DNA of 39,013 bases from Bacteroidales bacterium (GCA_018004645.1 JAGNBV010000018.1:1-39013); one strand, 5' to 3'. Positions 28,182-37,107 are shown, counted from the stretch's first letter. Translations and numbers: made by a program. Notes: generated from the letters alone by a model not told the origin.

Positions 28182-28219
28182 CAAAGTTAAATCGAAATTA
28201 ATAACCAAAAAAAAGAACC

Positions 28220-28645
28220 ATGAAAAAATTATTTAGTTTAGTAATTGCAGCTATCGTTGTTATAGCATTTGCCTCATGCGGCGACAAAGGAAACACTCCC
28301 GAAGCCATAGCAACAAAATATCTGAATCATTTAAACAAAAAAGAATTTGACGAAGCCAAGAAAATTGCTACCGAAGAAACCGGCCAGATGCTTGATATGA
28401 TGAAAAGCTTTGCAGGTGTTGGTGGAGCTCAGGAAGCTAAAGAAGTGAAAATTGAAAACATGAAATGCGAAACTACCGAAGAAGCTTCAGTATGTAAATA
28501 TACTGCTGATGGCAAAGAAGAATCACTCAACTTAGTGAAAAAAGAAGGCAAATGGCTTGTTGACCAGAAAAAAGAAGGTACCGGCGAAGAAACTATGCCA
28601 ACTGAAGATACTACAGCTGTTGACACAACCGCCGCAGTAGAATAA
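28220..28645 (+). CDS. DUF4878-like lipoprotein
   Basis: The 141-aa protein has a lipoprotein signal ending FASCGDKG (Cys20). The mature part begins NTPEAIATKYLNHLNKKEFDEAKKIAT and ends with a strand-rich VKKEGKWLVDQKKE, the pattern of DUF4878 (an NTF2/lumazine-binding-like fold). The last 20 residues are a Thr/Glu/Asp-rich tail. Two cysteines (CETTEEASVCKY) could form a disulfide. Highly expressed lipoproteins of this type are common in the phylum but have no known function. It precedes the YiiX-like gene by 27 bp. Confidence 0.8.
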   Translation: MKKLFSLVIAAIVVIAFASCGDKGNTPEAIATKYLNHLNKKEFDEAKKIATEETGQMLDMMKSFAGVGGAQEAKEVKIENMKCETTEEASVCKYTADGKEESLNLVKKEGKWLVDQKKEGTGEETMPTEDTTAVDTTAAVE

Positions 28646-28672
28646 TCAAGAGTTTTTGTGCGCCGCTGAATA

Positions 28673-29335
28673 ATGAAAAAAATAATTATCGTTTTCATTA
28701 TCCTTTTTTCAGTGGCTGCCTCTGTAAGGTTGTTCCTGTATGCTTACGAACATCGAAGCATGCAGGAACAATCTTTTTATAGGTATGCCCTTTCTGAAGG
28801 GGAATTAAACAAAATTCAGGACGGTGATATCATTTTGCGCCACGGATACGGCCTCGTCAGTGATATGATCGTAGAACAACTGGACGAAAAATACGATATC
28901 TCTCATTGTGCCATAGTTTGCAAAAACGACTCGCAGTGTATGGTGATACATTCGGTATCCAGCACCTTATCCAATGTGGATGGGGTACAATCTCAGGAAA
29001 TCCGCAGTTTTATCCGCGACAGCCAGTACAATTCCGTTATTGTCATCAGGTACAAACCAAAGATCAATAAACCCTTGTCAGCCATCAGCCGCAGGGCACA
29101 AGATTACCTCAAACGGCAGATACCTTTCGACAATGCTTTTAATATCGAGGACAGCTCCGAGTTTTATTGCACCGAACTGCTCTGGAAGGTTATTCTTAAT
29201 GAATATGGTGATGATATTATGGCTGGTAAAAACAACGAACGTAAAGACCACCTCCGGTTCGACACTTTTCTCGATTCCACAAAATTTGATATCATTTTAA
29301 ATCATCACCTCAGGAAAAAACATTCCGGAAGCTGA
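28673..29335 (+). CDS. YiiX/YebB-like papain-fold cysteine hydrolase
   Basis: The 220-aa protein has an N-terminal membrane segment (IIIVFIILFSVAASVRLFLY), so it is exported or anchored. The motifs fit the permuted NlpC/P60-like YiiX family (peptidase C92 group): QDGDIILRHGYG (49-60), DISHCAIV with His78, and SSEFYCTELLWK with probable catalytic Cys166 following PFDNAFNIED. Members are thought to act as amidases or lipid/peptidoglycan hydrolases; the substrate here is unknown. It follows the DUF4878-like gene and may share its transcript. Confidence 0.83.
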   Translation: MKKIIIVFIILFSVAASVRLFLYAYEHRSMQEQSFYRYALSEGELNKIQDGDIILRHGYGLVSDMIVEQLDEKYDISHCAIVCKNDSQCMVIHSVSSTLSNVDGVQSQEIRSFIRDSQYNSVIVIRYKPKINKPLSAISRRAQDYLKRQIPFDNAFNIEDSSEFYCTELLWKVILNEYGDDIMAGKNNERKDHLRFDTFLDSTKFDIILNHHLRKKHSGS

Positions 29336-29361
29336 TTTTAGCGGATACGAAACAGGCTTTC

Positions 29362-29799
29362 CTATCTTAATTCCACATTCACATTTCCTTCCTGGTATGT
29401 CCAGCACACAGAATCACAAACCTGGTTTCTGATTTTTTTTACATTGTCGCCATCATAGGCATAAATCATGTTATTGCCTGAGCGGTAACGGGCTTCCACG
29501 GTATAGTAATTGTCGGGGGCTACCCAGAAAGTGCATGATGAGGAATTGACGGTATCGGATAATATGATATTGTTGTTTTCCAATTTGCCCCGGAATATAG
29601 TTATTGGAACAACGGGATTTTCACTGTTAATGCTGAGTTTGATGTGCAGGGGGACTACCGAGGGCTCTGACGTGTTGCAGTCGGTATAATCATAATTAAG
29701 GCAATCTTCAGGACTGCTGATATAATTTGATTCACAGCCGGGCAACAGGAATAGCCACAAAAGATTCACCAGCAGGAAGAAGGGTTTATGCGTGTTCAT
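29362..29799 (-). CDS. Unrecognised lipoprotein (145 aa)
   Basis: The signal ends in a clear lipobox, LLPGCESN (Cys22). The mature part has several cysteines (EDCLNYDYTDCNT, SSSCTFW, QVCDSVCWTYQEGNV) and a beta-rich pattern, suggesting disulfides and a small Ig-like or carboxypeptidase-like sandwich. No family was recognised. It begins 2 bp after the end of the ankyrin gene and is read in the same operon, so it may be a surface partner. Confidence 0.7.
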   Translation of the reverse strand: MNTHKPFFLLVNLLWLFLLPGCESNYISSPEDCLNYDYTDCNTSEPSVVPLHIKLSINSENPVVPITIFRGKLENNNIILSDTVNSSSCTFWVAPDNYYTVEARYRSGNNMIYAYDGDNVKKIRNQVCDSVCWTYQEGNVNVELR

Positions 29800-29801
29800 A
29801 A

Positions 29802-31091
29802 CTACATCCAGTAAATTTTTTTCTCTAATTTGCTTTTTGAGAGGTTGATGGCAACTCCTGCTGAAAGCGTGATCCAGTGGTCCATATCTTTGTATATCCC
29901 AAGATCGCAGTATTCGTAGCCTGCTTTCAGGAAGAAGTTTTTGAACCAGTAACTATACCCTATGCCGGGAGAAAAGGTAAATCTCTTTTTGGGTTTGTGG
30001 TAGAGCCCCTCATAAGAGCCGTAAGTCAGCAGGCCTTTGGCCCGCAGGTAAATGCCTTGCCTGTGTTCAGATTTTTTTGTCGGAATATTGATAAGCTTTT
30101 CCACACCGAGAAATACACAATTTCTTTTTTCCCATACCTGGAAATACACACCTTCAGATTGTTGTTCCAGCACTCTTTTTTTCCTTACCCTTCCATTCAA
30201 TCCCAGCTCAATGCTGATTCCATATTTTGAGTCGAAAATACCGATTCCACCCCCCATGAAATAATCGCGGGTATTGAAAGTAGCCACATGATAATTTAAG
30301 GTAAGTTTATTGAAAAAAGGCCAGAATGATCCGTGTAAGCCCTCTTTTTTCAGTCTTTTTACCAGGGGCTGCCGGTTCCATATTCTGGCGTAGTCAACCA
30401 GATTCACTGAGCGAAGTTTTTTAAGGGGGGCAGTTTGTGCTGCCTGGCGGTTTATCAGCGTTTCGGTGAGGTACAAATCGTTGTGGCTGATGGCCATGGC
30501 AAATGGCGTAAAGCCCTGGTAGTCCGCGGTGTTGATATCGGCATTGTAATTACACAACAGGTTGACGATTTCGGTGTTGCCGTGGTAAGCGGCCGAAAGC
30601 AGGGCATCGGTGCCGTCCTGGGCTTTGATAACATGCTGGGCTCCGTTTATCAGGAGGTACTCCGTCATGTCATAATGGTTGTAACTGGCAGCGTAAATAA
30701 GTGCAGTTACTCCATATTCGTCGGCAGCATTGATGTAAGCACCGTAGATTAAGAGCAGATAAACGATATCCGAATGGTTATTTATGGCGGCGCTAATCAG
30801 CGCTGTTCTACCGTTTTCAGGACTTTTGTTAGGGTCAGCTCCCCGGAACAAGAGAATCTTCACTATTTCCACATAGCCTTTTTCCGAAGCGTACATCAGC
30901 GGTGTGATACCCTCTTCCGTAGTTGTGTTGATATCAGCGCTGTCTTCAAGCAGCCGGAGCACCTCATCGGTTTTTCCTTCATATGAGGCAGTGAGCAACT
31001 GTTTGTTGAGGCTGTCTTTTTGCTGGGCATGGAGAACAAATCCAGAAAAAAACGGCAATAAAAATATCAATATCCGGATGGCAGACTTCAT
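29802..31091 (-). CDS. Exported ankyrin-repeat protein with C-terminal barrel-like domain
   Basis: The 429-aa protein has a signal peptide (MKSAIRILIFLLPFFSGFVLHAQ), then about six ankyrin repeats (residues 30-215) such as EGITPLMYASEKGYVEIVKILLFRGAD and YGVTALIYAASYNHYDMTEYLLINGA. After a basic linker (about 217-250), residues 255-429 show alternating aromatic strands (FSPGIGYSYWFKNFFLKAGYEY, WITLSAGVAINLS) as in small outer-membrane beta-barrels. The combination suggests periplasmic ankyrins tethered to an outer-membrane barrel. The barrel assignment is from pattern only; it could instead be a soluble beta domain. It leads an operon with a small lipoprotein. Confidence 0.75.
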   Translation of the reverse strand: MKSAIRILIFLLPFFSGFVLHAQQKDSLNKQLLTASYEGKTDEVLRLLEDSADINTTTEEGITPLMYASEKGYVEIVKILLFRGADPNKSPENGRTALISAAINNHSDIVYLLLIYGAYINAADEYGVTALIYAASYNHYDMTEYLLINGAQHVIKAQDGTDALLSAAYHGNTEIVNLLCNYNADINTADYQGFTPFAMAISHNDLYLTETLINRQAAQTAPLKKLRSVNLVDYARIWNRQPLVKRLKKEGLHGSFWPFFNKLTLNYHVATFNTRDYFMGGGIGIFDSKYGISIELGLNGRVRKKRVLEQQSEGVYFQVWEKRNCVFLGVEKLINIPTKKSEHRQGIYLRAKGLLTYGSYEGLYHKPKKRFTFSPGIGYSYWFKNFFLKAGYEYCDLGIYKDMDHWITLSAGVAINLSKSKLEKKIYWM

Positions 31092-31157
31092 AGTTAGCTT
31101 AACAACGGTAGTTAACCAGGTTTTATGATTAAAAACTCAAATTTATTATTTTATTAC

Positions 31158-31165
31158 TAATTTTG
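31158..31165 (+). promoter_or_regulatory. -7 box for fabG
   Basis: TAATTTTG matches TAnnTTTG. It covers the potential TTG start at 31163, which therefore lies upstream of the expected transcript start and should not be used. Confidence 0.5.
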
Positions 31166-31180
31166 AAAAAAAATTTAATC

Positions 31181-31927
31181 ATGAAACTACTGGAAGGAAA
31201 AACGGCTGTTATTACCGGGGCATCGCGCGGCATAGGGTATTCCATCGCGAAGGTTTTTGCTGCTAACGGATGTAACATTGCTTTTACAGATTTACGTTAT
31301 GACGAAAACATGCAAAATGCTGAAAAAGCATTGCAGGAATTGGGTGTCAAAGCCAAAGGCTATGCCTCTGATGCCAGTTCTTTTATGCAGAGCGAAGAAA
31401 CCATAAACAGGATACTCGCCGATTTTCCGGTCATTGATATTTTGGTAAACAATGCCGGCATTACCCGTGATAATCTTTTACTGAGGATGAGTGAACAGGA
31501 GTGGGATATGGTAATCACTATCAACCTGAAATCTGTTTTTAACCTTACCAAGGCCTGTCAGAAAGTGATGCTGAAGCAGCGGTTTGGCTCCATAATTAAT
31601 ATGAGCTCAGTGGTAGGGGTCAACGGCAATGCCGGCCAGGCCAACTATTCGGCGTCCAAGGCGGGTATTATCGGTTTTACCAAGTCGGTGGCCCAGGAAT
31701 TAGGTTCCCGCAATATCCGCTGTAATGCCATAGCTCCGGGTTTTATTGAAACAGAAATGACACAAAAAATTCCGGAAGATGCGCGCCTGAAATGGATTGC
31801 CAATATCCCGCTGCGACGTTCGGGCAAACCCGAAGATGTCGCTAATGTGGCGCTTTTTCTGGCATCCGACCTGTCAGCCTATGTCAACGGCCAGGTGATT
31901 AATGTGTGTGGCGGAATGAGTACCTAA
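31181..31927 (+). CDS. fabG: 3-oxoacyl-ACP reductase FabG (short-chain dehydrogenase)
   Basis: FabG reduces 3-oxoacyl-ACP with NADPH in fatty acid elongation. The 248-aa protein has the Rossmann glycine motif TGASRGIG (12-19), NNAGIT, and the catalytic Ser143/Tyr156/Lys160 in MSSVVGVNGNAGQANYSASK. The PGFIETEMT segment and terminal VNGQVINVCGGM match FabG rather than general SDRs. The start at 31181 is chosen because the promoter box overlaps the upstream alternative start. Confidence 0.9.
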   Translation: MKLLEGKTAVITGASRGIGYSIAKVFAANGCNIAFTDLRYDENMQNAEKALQELGVKAKGYASDASSFMQSEETINRILADFPVIDILVNNAGITRDNLLLRMSEQEWDMVITINLKSVFNLTKACQKVMLKQRFGSIINMSSVVGVNGNAGQANYSASKAGIIGFTKSVAQELGSRNIRCNAIAPGFIETEMTQKIPEDARLKWIANIPLRRSGKPEDVANVALFLASDLSAYVNGQVINVCGGMST

Positions 31928-31971
31928 AAGGCTGGTGCGACATTGAGCACTTTAAACTGCCGACTTGTTTT

Positions 31972-33012
31972 TTAATACAGACTTTTGTTCTTCATGGTGG
32001 GCAGAGGTGTTACATACCTGAGCGACACTTCTAACCCCCCTGCACTTTTGCTGGCTGCTGCCAGCTTAGAGGTGTTTACATCGTAGCTCAGCGATAGCAA
32101 AAATTGCCTCCATTCAAATTGCCCTGACACGATAAAAGCATCGTCCCAACGGTAAAACAATCCCATGGCAACAGCCGTCTCTGTAACAAAATTGGTGTAT
32201 TTCGATGCGTCGTTGAGCCTGAATCGCAGCAAAGTACCAAACAGGATTTCGTTTGACGGACCCTGCATAAACCAGGCAGCCGTAGGCAGTAATGAAAAAT
32301 TGGTGTTGTTAAAACCAATAAAAGAATTCACATGCACGGCAAGTTTCATATCCATTTTTTTGGTGGCAATGTCCGAAAACGTTTGTTTCGGCCTGTTCAT
32401 ATGCCACAAAGCTACGCCTGCGCTGACTTTTTTGGCATCGTTTGATGACAGGGTGGTTGCGTTGGAAGTATAAGACCACAAAAGGCCTGCACCTATGTCG
32501 CCATACCAGAAATTGTTGAAATTGATAGTTTCGTTTGAGGGTAATGAAGCATTGTAGCCATCGGGGAAACTGGGGTCGTACTGGCTGTCCCACTGCATGG
32601 CTCCCATATTAATTCTTTTTTGCGCAACGCCTCCCTGTATGCCGGCCGTGAGCATATTGTTCCTGTTTAATGGAAGATGATAGGCGGCCGAAATATTGAT
32701 CATGGTTTGTCCCAGTTTGTTATCTCCCGCCTGGTCGTTGAATACCTGAATGCCAAGACCGAGAATGCCGCCGTTGAGTTTGCCTTTCAGGATGCCCATA
32801 TCGTATGAGATGCCGTAAGTAGTATAGGAACGGGAAACACTTTTCCATTGACTGCGGTAGTTTCCTGTCAGGCGGTGATCCCCGCTAAAAGCACCGGTAT
32901 TGGCCGGATTTAGCATCAACGGAGCATAATTGAACTGCGAAAAATGTATATCCTGTCCTGAAGCGATGCTAACAATGATAAGAAGCCCGGTGAGTATTAT
33001 TATTTTTTTCAT
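31972..33012 (-). CDS. PorP/SprF family type IX secretion-associated membrane protein
   Basis: PorP/SprF proteins are outer-membrane beta-barrels that work with T9SS, in gliding or in adhesin/filament attachment. The 346-aa protein starts with signal MKKIIILTGLLIIVSIASG and then the hallmark QDIHFSQFNYAPLMLNPANTGAF, followed by GNYRSQW and repeated barrel strands ending LEVSLRYVTPLP. The start at 33012 is preferred over 33054, whose 14-residue extension disrupts the signal peptide. It stands alone; the usual partner with large surface repeats is not adjacent. The several T9SS-sorted proteins in the window fit a functional T9SS. Confidence 0.92.
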   Translation of the reverse strand: MKKIIILTGLLIIVSIASGQDIHFSQFNYAPLMLNPANTGAFSGDHRLTGNYRSQWKSVSRSYTTYGISYDMGILKGKLNGGILGLGIQVFNDQAGDNKLGQTMINISAAYHLPLNRNNMLTAGIQGGVAQKRINMGAMQWDSQYDPSFPDGYNASLPSNETINFNNFWYGDIGAGLLWSYTSNATTLSSNDAKKVSAGVALWHMNRPKQTFSDIATKKMDMKLAVHVNSFIGFNNTNFSLLPTAAWFMQGPSNEILFGTLLRFRLNDASKYTNFVTETAVAMGLFYRWDDAFIVSGQFEWRQFLLSLSYDVNTSKLAAASKSAGGLEVSLRYVTPLPTMKNKSLY

Positions 33013-33194
33013 ATTAAAAAAAGTAAGTACCTGCTTAATAATTTTCTGAATCAAAGATATATAATTTTCATTATTGTTATGGTTTTTTAGCTTAAAAATT
33101 TTTTTGAAGAAAAAAATAAGCCCGGGTTCGAAGGGTGAACAATTTATATGAATTTTTCAGGTTAATGGTTTAAGTCCTGCGTTCATTTTTTTTA

Positions 33195-33202
33195 TATTTT
33201 TG
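33195..33202 (+). promoter_or_regulatory. -7 box for cdaA
   Basis: TATTTTTG matches TAnnTTTG, about 60 bp upstream of the chosen ATG. The -33 element is not clear. Confidence 0.45.
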
Positions 33203-33262
33203 CTATGAATTAATCTTTAATAGCTATTAGTTTGAATTGTTATTCGTTTGATTTGCTTGATT

Positions 33263-34051
33263 ATGTTGCTGTTTATTGCTGACTTTCTGAAATTCAGGGC
33301 AACTGATTTTATCGATATCCTGCTGGTTGCTTTGCTGCTTTATCAGATTTACCGTTTGATGAAGGGTACGGCGGCTATTAATATCTTCCTGGGTATTGTG
33401 GCCATTTATTTTTTCTGGAAACTGGTAAATATTCTTCAGATGAACCTGCTTTCGGAAATTTTAGGTCAGTTTGTCAGCGTTGGTGTGATTGCTTTGATAG
33501 TAGTTTTTCAGCGCGAGATCAGACAGTTTTTGCTTTTGCTGGGCTCACCCCGTTTTTTGAACCGCAAACAAAAATGGCTGGCCTTTTGGAAACTCAACGT
33601 TCAACAAAGCGGCATCATAAATCTCGACCATATTGCCAGAGTGTGCGAGACACTTTCATCTTCCAAAACCGGTGCCTTGATTGTGATTTCCAAAAAAAGC
33701 AATCTTGAAGAATATATCAACAACGGCGAATTAATTGATGCCCGGGTTTCGGAACAATTGATTGAAAACATTTTTTACAAAAACAGCCCCTTGCATGATG
33801 GCGCAATCATAATTACCGGCAACCGTATCGTGGCCGCCCGTTGTGTGTTGCCGTTGACGCGTAACGAGAATTTTCCGCCTACCTTAGGCTTGCGGCACCG
33901 TGCCGCCGTGGGGGTGTCCGAAATTACTGATGCTATCACCATAGTTGTTTCAGAACAAACAGGTAATATTTCCTATACAAAAAACGGCACCTTATATGCC
34001 AAAATCAACCCCGAAGCCCTGAAAGCCTTTCTTGAGCTGGAGTTTGCCTGA
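33263..34051 (+). CDS. cdaA: Diadenylate cyclase CdaA (c-di-AMP synthase)
   Basis: CdaA makes cyclic di-AMP from two ATP at the membrane. The 262-aa protein has three N-terminal membrane helices (residues 1-85), a linker and the DAC domain with HDGAIII (Asp179-Gly-Ala) and the LRHRAAVGVSE motif (Arg211-His-Arg213), both required for activity. The start at 33263 is an ATG; a TTG at 33248 gives five more residues. The next gene is convergent. No YbbR-type regulator is adjacent. Confidence 0.94.
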   Translation: MLLFIADFLKFRATDFIDILLVALLLYQIYRLMKGTAAINIFLGIVAIYFFWKLVNILQMNLLSEILGQFVSVGVIALIVVFQREIRQFLLLLGSPRFLNRKQKWLAFWKLNVQQSGIINLDHIARVCETLSSSKTGALIVISKKSNLEEYINNGELIDARVSEQLIENIFYKNSPLHDGAIIITGNRIVAARCVLPLTRNENFPPTLGLRHRAAVGVSEITDAITIVVSEQTGNISYTKNGTLYAKINPEALKAFLELEFA

Positions 34052-34056
34052 TAATT

Positions 34057-34527
34057 TCAAAGGGTATCGGCGTGTATCAGCTGTACAATTTTTTCCAGAT
34101 AAAGAGCATCGGTTTCGTCAAAGGAACCATACTCTTTGCTGTCCACATCAAGCACGGCTACCGGTTTCCCCTCTTTGTTGCGCACGGGCACCACAATCTC
34201 TGATTTGGAAAGTGAGCTGCAGGCAATATGCCCTGGAAAGGCTTCTACATCAGGAACAATGATCGTTTTGTTTTCATTTACCGCTGCCCAGCATACGCCT
34301 TTGTTTTGGGGCAGCAACTGGCAGGCGAGCGGCCCCTGGTAACTGACAACGGCCAGGTGCTTGTCTTTTACCTCGTAAAATCCGCACCAGAAAAAATAAT
34401 CTATTTTGTGATACAGCAAAGCGTTTATCGTGGCCATCTGGGAGAGGGGATAGGCGCTTTTTTCAGCCAAATCAGACAGCTGTGCATACAGCCGCTGGTA
34501 TCGGCGGTTTTTTTTGGTATCAGTCAT
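34057..34527 (-). CDS. msrC: Free methionine-(R)-sulfoxide reductase (GAF domain, fRMsr)
   Basis: fRMsr reduces free methionine (R)-sulfoxide. The 156-aa protein is a single GAF domain. Three cysteines (Cys69 in GPLACQLLPQNKG, Cys79 in GVCWAA and Cys103 in HIACSS) have the same spacing (10 and 24 residues) as those of the E. coli enzyme, and SEIVVPV and LDVDSKEYGSFDETD follow as expected. An upstream ATG at 34560 falls inside the terminator hairpin at 34537-34571, so the start at 34527 is used. Confidence 0.9.
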   Translation of the reverse strand: MTDTKKNRRYQRLYAQLSDLAEKSAYPLSQMATINALLYHKIDYFFWCGFYEVKDKHLAVVSYQGPLACQLLPQNKGVCWAAVNENKTIIVPDVEAFPGHIACSSLSKSEIVVPVRNKEGKPVAVLDVDSKEYGSFDETDALYLEKIVQLIHADTL

Positions 34528-34536
34528 GAGAAATTG

Positions 34537-34571
34537 AAAAAAAATCGTTTCGAATACCATTGAAACGATTT
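34537..34571 (-). terminator. Rho-independent terminator between the TPR lipoprotein and msrC genes
   Basis: AAATCGTTTC (34542-34551) and GAAACGATTT (34562-34571) form a perfect 10-bp stem with a 10-nt loop. On the minus strand it is followed by a T8 run, so it ends transcription of the lipoprotein gene at 34589-35137. Confidence 0.85.
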
Positions 34572-34588
34572 ATAATAAATAATGAACT

Positions 34589-35137
34589 TTATTTTTTTGA
34601 GGCGGCAGCCAGCGAGTCTTCATGCTGTTTTTGTTTCATCTGAATCTCATTGATGATCTGCTCCGGGGTCTTGCCAAGGTTATTAATGGATATCTGGGCA
34701 TCGTCGGCCAGTTCATTTTCAGGGAATTTTTGAATAAATTCCAGATATGCTTCACGGGCTTTTTTTAGGTTTTTTATGTTGTTATCATAAATAAAAGCCT
34801 TGAGAAAATATGCTTCCGGAAGTTTAGCGAAATCCGAATGGTCCTTAATAATCTTATCAAGCGAGGCAAGGGCTGCTTCGTTTTTGCCGGAGTTCATCTG
34901 GAGGCCGGCAGCCCTGTAAAGAAATACCGGCGACAGCGAATCATCAGAGAATTTATCGGCAAACCTGGTATAAAGAGATACCATTTCATTGATCTTAACA
35001 GTATCGGTTACGGGAACGTTTGAGAAAAAAGGTTTTTCTTTTTCCGTTATCTCGTTCAACATTTTTTCTCTTGATTGTCCGCATCCAATAAGCAGCATAC
35101 CAATAAGTACGCTGACTATAAAAATTACTTTTCTCAT
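34589..35137 (-). CDS. TPR-containing lipoprotein
   Basis: The 182-aa protein has a lipobox ending LLIGCGQ (Cys19). The mature part contains TPR-like helices: SLSPVFLYRAAGLQMNSGKNEAALASLDKI, LPEAYFLKAFIYDNNIKNLKKAREAYLEFIQKFPENELADDAQISINNL. The pattern resembles BamD/YbgF-type periplasmic TPR proteins but the protein is shorter than BamD and carries an acidic/basic tail. It is probably periplasmic, tethered to the outer membrane. It follows def closely (13-bp gap) and ends in the terminator. Confidence 0.8.
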   Translation of the reverse strand: MRKVIFIVSVLIGMLLIGCGQSREKMLNEITEKEKPFFSNVPVTDTVKINEMVSLYTRFADKFSDDSLSPVFLYRAAGLQMNSGKNEAALASLDKIIKDHSDFAKLPEAYFLKAFIYDNNIKNLKKAREAYLEFIQKFPENELADDAQISINNLGKTPEQIINEIQMKQKQHEDSLAAASKK

Positions 35138-35149
35138 AATACTAAATTT

Positions 35150-35719
35150 TTAAACGTGTTTTTTCTGCAAAGGAAATATCATTTTATACTTTGTTTTGAC
35201 CAGGCCTTTTGAGATATCGGTAAGTTTGCGTTTGAGTACCATTTTTTTTAACGAACTCAGCCGGTCAACAAACAATACTCCTTCCAGATGATCGTATTCG
35301 TGTTGTATCACCCGTGAGATAATTCCGGAATATTCTTCGGAGAAAAAATTGAAATTTTCGTCGTAGTATTCAATTTTTATGGTTTCATGCCGGACCACAT
35401 CTTCTCTTATCTCCGGCACGCTGAGACATCCTTCATTAAAAGACCATTCTTTGCCGCTGAACTCGATAATCTGAGGATTAATAAAAACTTTTTTAAAACT
35501 CTTTCCTTCGGGATAATCTTCAGCATAGGGGTTGGTGTCAACCACCAGCAGCCTGATGTTAAGTCCCACCTGTGGAGCCGCCAGTCCTACGCCAACAGAG
35601 GCATACATGGTTTCGTACATATCGGCAATCAGCTTTTTCAAATCAGGAAATGTATCGTCAATATCAATTGATTTTTTCTTTAGAAGGGGCGTGCCGTATG
35701 CAATTATAGGAAGTTTCAT
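35150..35719 (-). CDS. def: Peptide deformylase
   Basis: Def removes the formyl group from the N-terminal methionine of new proteins. The 189-aa protein has all three motifs in canonical form: GVGLAAPQVG (43-52), EGCLSVPE (Cys98) and QHEYDHLEG (His140, Glu141, His144). It has no signal peptide. It overlaps ruvX by 4 bp at its start, forming a ruvX-def-TPR lipoprotein operon on the minus strand. It is the housekeeping enzyme, in contrast to the exported homologue at 23568. Confidence 0.97.
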   Translation of the reverse strand: MKLPIIAYGTPLLKKKSIDIDDTFPDLKKLIADMYETMYASVGVGLAAPQVGLNIRLLVVDTNPYAEDYPEGKSFKKVFINPQIIEFSGKEWSFNEGCLSVPEIREDVVRHETIKIEYYDENFNFFSEEYSGIISRVIQHEYDHLEGVLFVDRLSSLKKMVLKRKLTDISKGLVKTKYKMIFPLQKKHV

Positions 35720-36141
35720 AAGCTTGTTTTTGTTAGTGATTCAAGGTACGATTGCAAAATAATGGTGGCGCTGATGGTATCAACCAGGGCTTTATCCTGA
35801 CGTTTCTTTTTGCTGATACCCGATTCAATCATAGTTTGAAAAGCCATTTTGGAAGTAAAACGTTCGTCATATCTTTTTACAGGGATACCAGGTAGGGATT
35901 TTTGCAGTGCTTTCAAAAACGGAATGATAAATTTTTCTGATTCCGAAGCTGTATTGTTCATCTGCAAAGGTTGGCCGACTACAATAAGTTCAACTTTTTC
36001 TTTGGAACAGTAGTTTTTCAGAAAAGGTATCAGCTCGCTGGAATTAACGGTTGTCAATCCATTGGCAATCAACTGAAGTTCATCAGTAACTGCAATGCCT
36101 GTCCTTTTTTGTCCGTAGTCGATAGCAAGTAAACGTCCCAT
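35716..36141 (-). CDS. ruvX: YqgF/RuvX putative Holliday junction resolvase
   Basis: RuvX has an RNase H-like fold and is linked to 16S rRNA 5'-end processing or recombination. The 141-aa protein starts MGRLLAIDYGQKRTGIAVTD (catalytic Asp8), then VVGQPLQMN, YDERFTS and ALVDTISATIIL. A start at 36216 would add 25 unlike residues, so 36141 is used. It overlaps def by 4 bp. Confidence 0.93.
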   Translation of the reverse strand: MGRLLAIDYGQKRTGIAVTDELQLIANGLTTVNSSELIPFLKNYCSKEKVELIVVGQPLQMNNTASESEKFIIPFLKALQKSLPGIPVKRYDERFTSKMAFQTMIESGISKKKRQDKALVDTISATIILQSYLESLTKTSL

Positions 36142-36225
36142 ATTTTTTTCGTGGTGCAAAGGTACGAAAAATGCCTTAATCCTACTATATTTTACGTGTG
36201 AAAATGGCTGTTTCACATTTTTTTT

Positions 36226-36233
36226 TAACTTTG
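36226..36233 (+). promoter_or_regulatory. -7 box for dapD
   Basis: TAACTTTG matches TAnnTTTG, 25 bp before the dapD ATG. Confidence 0.5.
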
Positions 36234-36258
36234 AACGCTTACTGCAAAAACAAATTTT

Positions 36259-37077
36259 ATGGTTGCTGATTTAAAACTTATGGTTGATGCTGCATGGGAC
36301 AATCGTGCCTTGCTCAAAGAAGACAACACCTGCAGTGCCATTCGCAGGGTTGTTGATATGCTCGACAAGGGTACGCTGCGTGTGTGTGAACCCGGCGATA
36401 CGGGATGGATTTTGAATGAATGGGTAAAAAAGGCCGTTATTTTGTATTTTCCAATTCAACAGATGGAAACCATCGAGGTGGGACCTTTTGAATTTCGCGA
36501 TAAAATAAAACTGAAAAAGAATTACGAATCTTTGGGGGTGCGCGTTGTTCCGCACGCTATAGCCCGCTATGGCGCTTTTTTAGCGCCTGGTGTGGTGATG
36601 ATGCCGTCTTATGTTAATATTGGCGCTTATGTTGATAGCGGAACGATGGTGGATACCTGGGCTACCGTGGGCTCCTGTGCGCAGATTGGCAAAAATGTAC
36701 ACCTGAGCGGCGGCGTGGGAATAGGTGGCGTTTTGGAGCCTGTGCAGGCTGCGCCAGTGATTATTGAAGATAATTGTTTTATCGGCTCACGGTGCATTGT
36801 GGTCGAAGGAGTCCATGTTAAAGCCGAAGCCGTGCTGGGCGCTAACGTAGTGATAACAAAATCTACAAAGATTATTGATGTCAGTGGAAATGAACCTGTC
36901 GAATTCCATGGTGTAATACCTGAAAGGTCGGTGGTAATACCAGGAACATACCTGAAAGAATTTCCGGCCGGAAAATACCCGGTTACCTGTGCCCTGATCA
37001 TTGGAAAACGCAAAGAATCTACGAACACGAAAACCTCGCTGAATGAATGCCTGAGAGATTTTAATGTGGCTGTTTGA
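36259..37077 (+). CDS. dapD: Tetrahydrodipicolinate N-succinyltransferase DapD
   Basis: DapD succinylates tetrahydrodipicolinate on the path to diaminopimelate and lysine. The 272-aa length matches E. coli DapD (274 aa). The N-terminal helical part leads to a left-handed beta-helix with hexapeptide repeats (GAFLAPGVVMMPSYVNIGAYVDSGTMVDTWATVGSCAQIG) and the VHLSGGVGIGGVLEP motif. No other dap genes are adjacent. It is divergent from ruvX and precedes the YggS gene by 30 bp, so these two may be co-transcribed. Confidence 0.97.
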   Translation: MVADLKLMVDAAWDNRALLKEDNTCSAIRRVVDMLDKGTLRVCEPGDTGWILNEWVKKAVILYFPIQQMETIEVGPFEFRDKIKLKKNYESLGVRVVPHAIARYGAFLAPGVVMMPSYVNIGAYVDSGTMVDTWATVGSCAQIGKNVHLSGGVGIGGVLEPVQAAPVIIEDNCFIGSRCIVVEGVHVKAEAVLGANVVITKSTKIIDVSGNEPVEFHGVIPERSVVIPGTYLKEFPAGKYPVTCALIIGKRKESTNTKTSLNECLRDFNVAV

Positions 37078-37107
37078 TTTTTATGAAAATTTGTATTTAC
37101 AGATTAT

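Noticed and set aside
33055..33262. Small gene in the PorP-cdaA gap
   Set aside because: Only very short frames; a promoter box at 33195-33202 explains the region.
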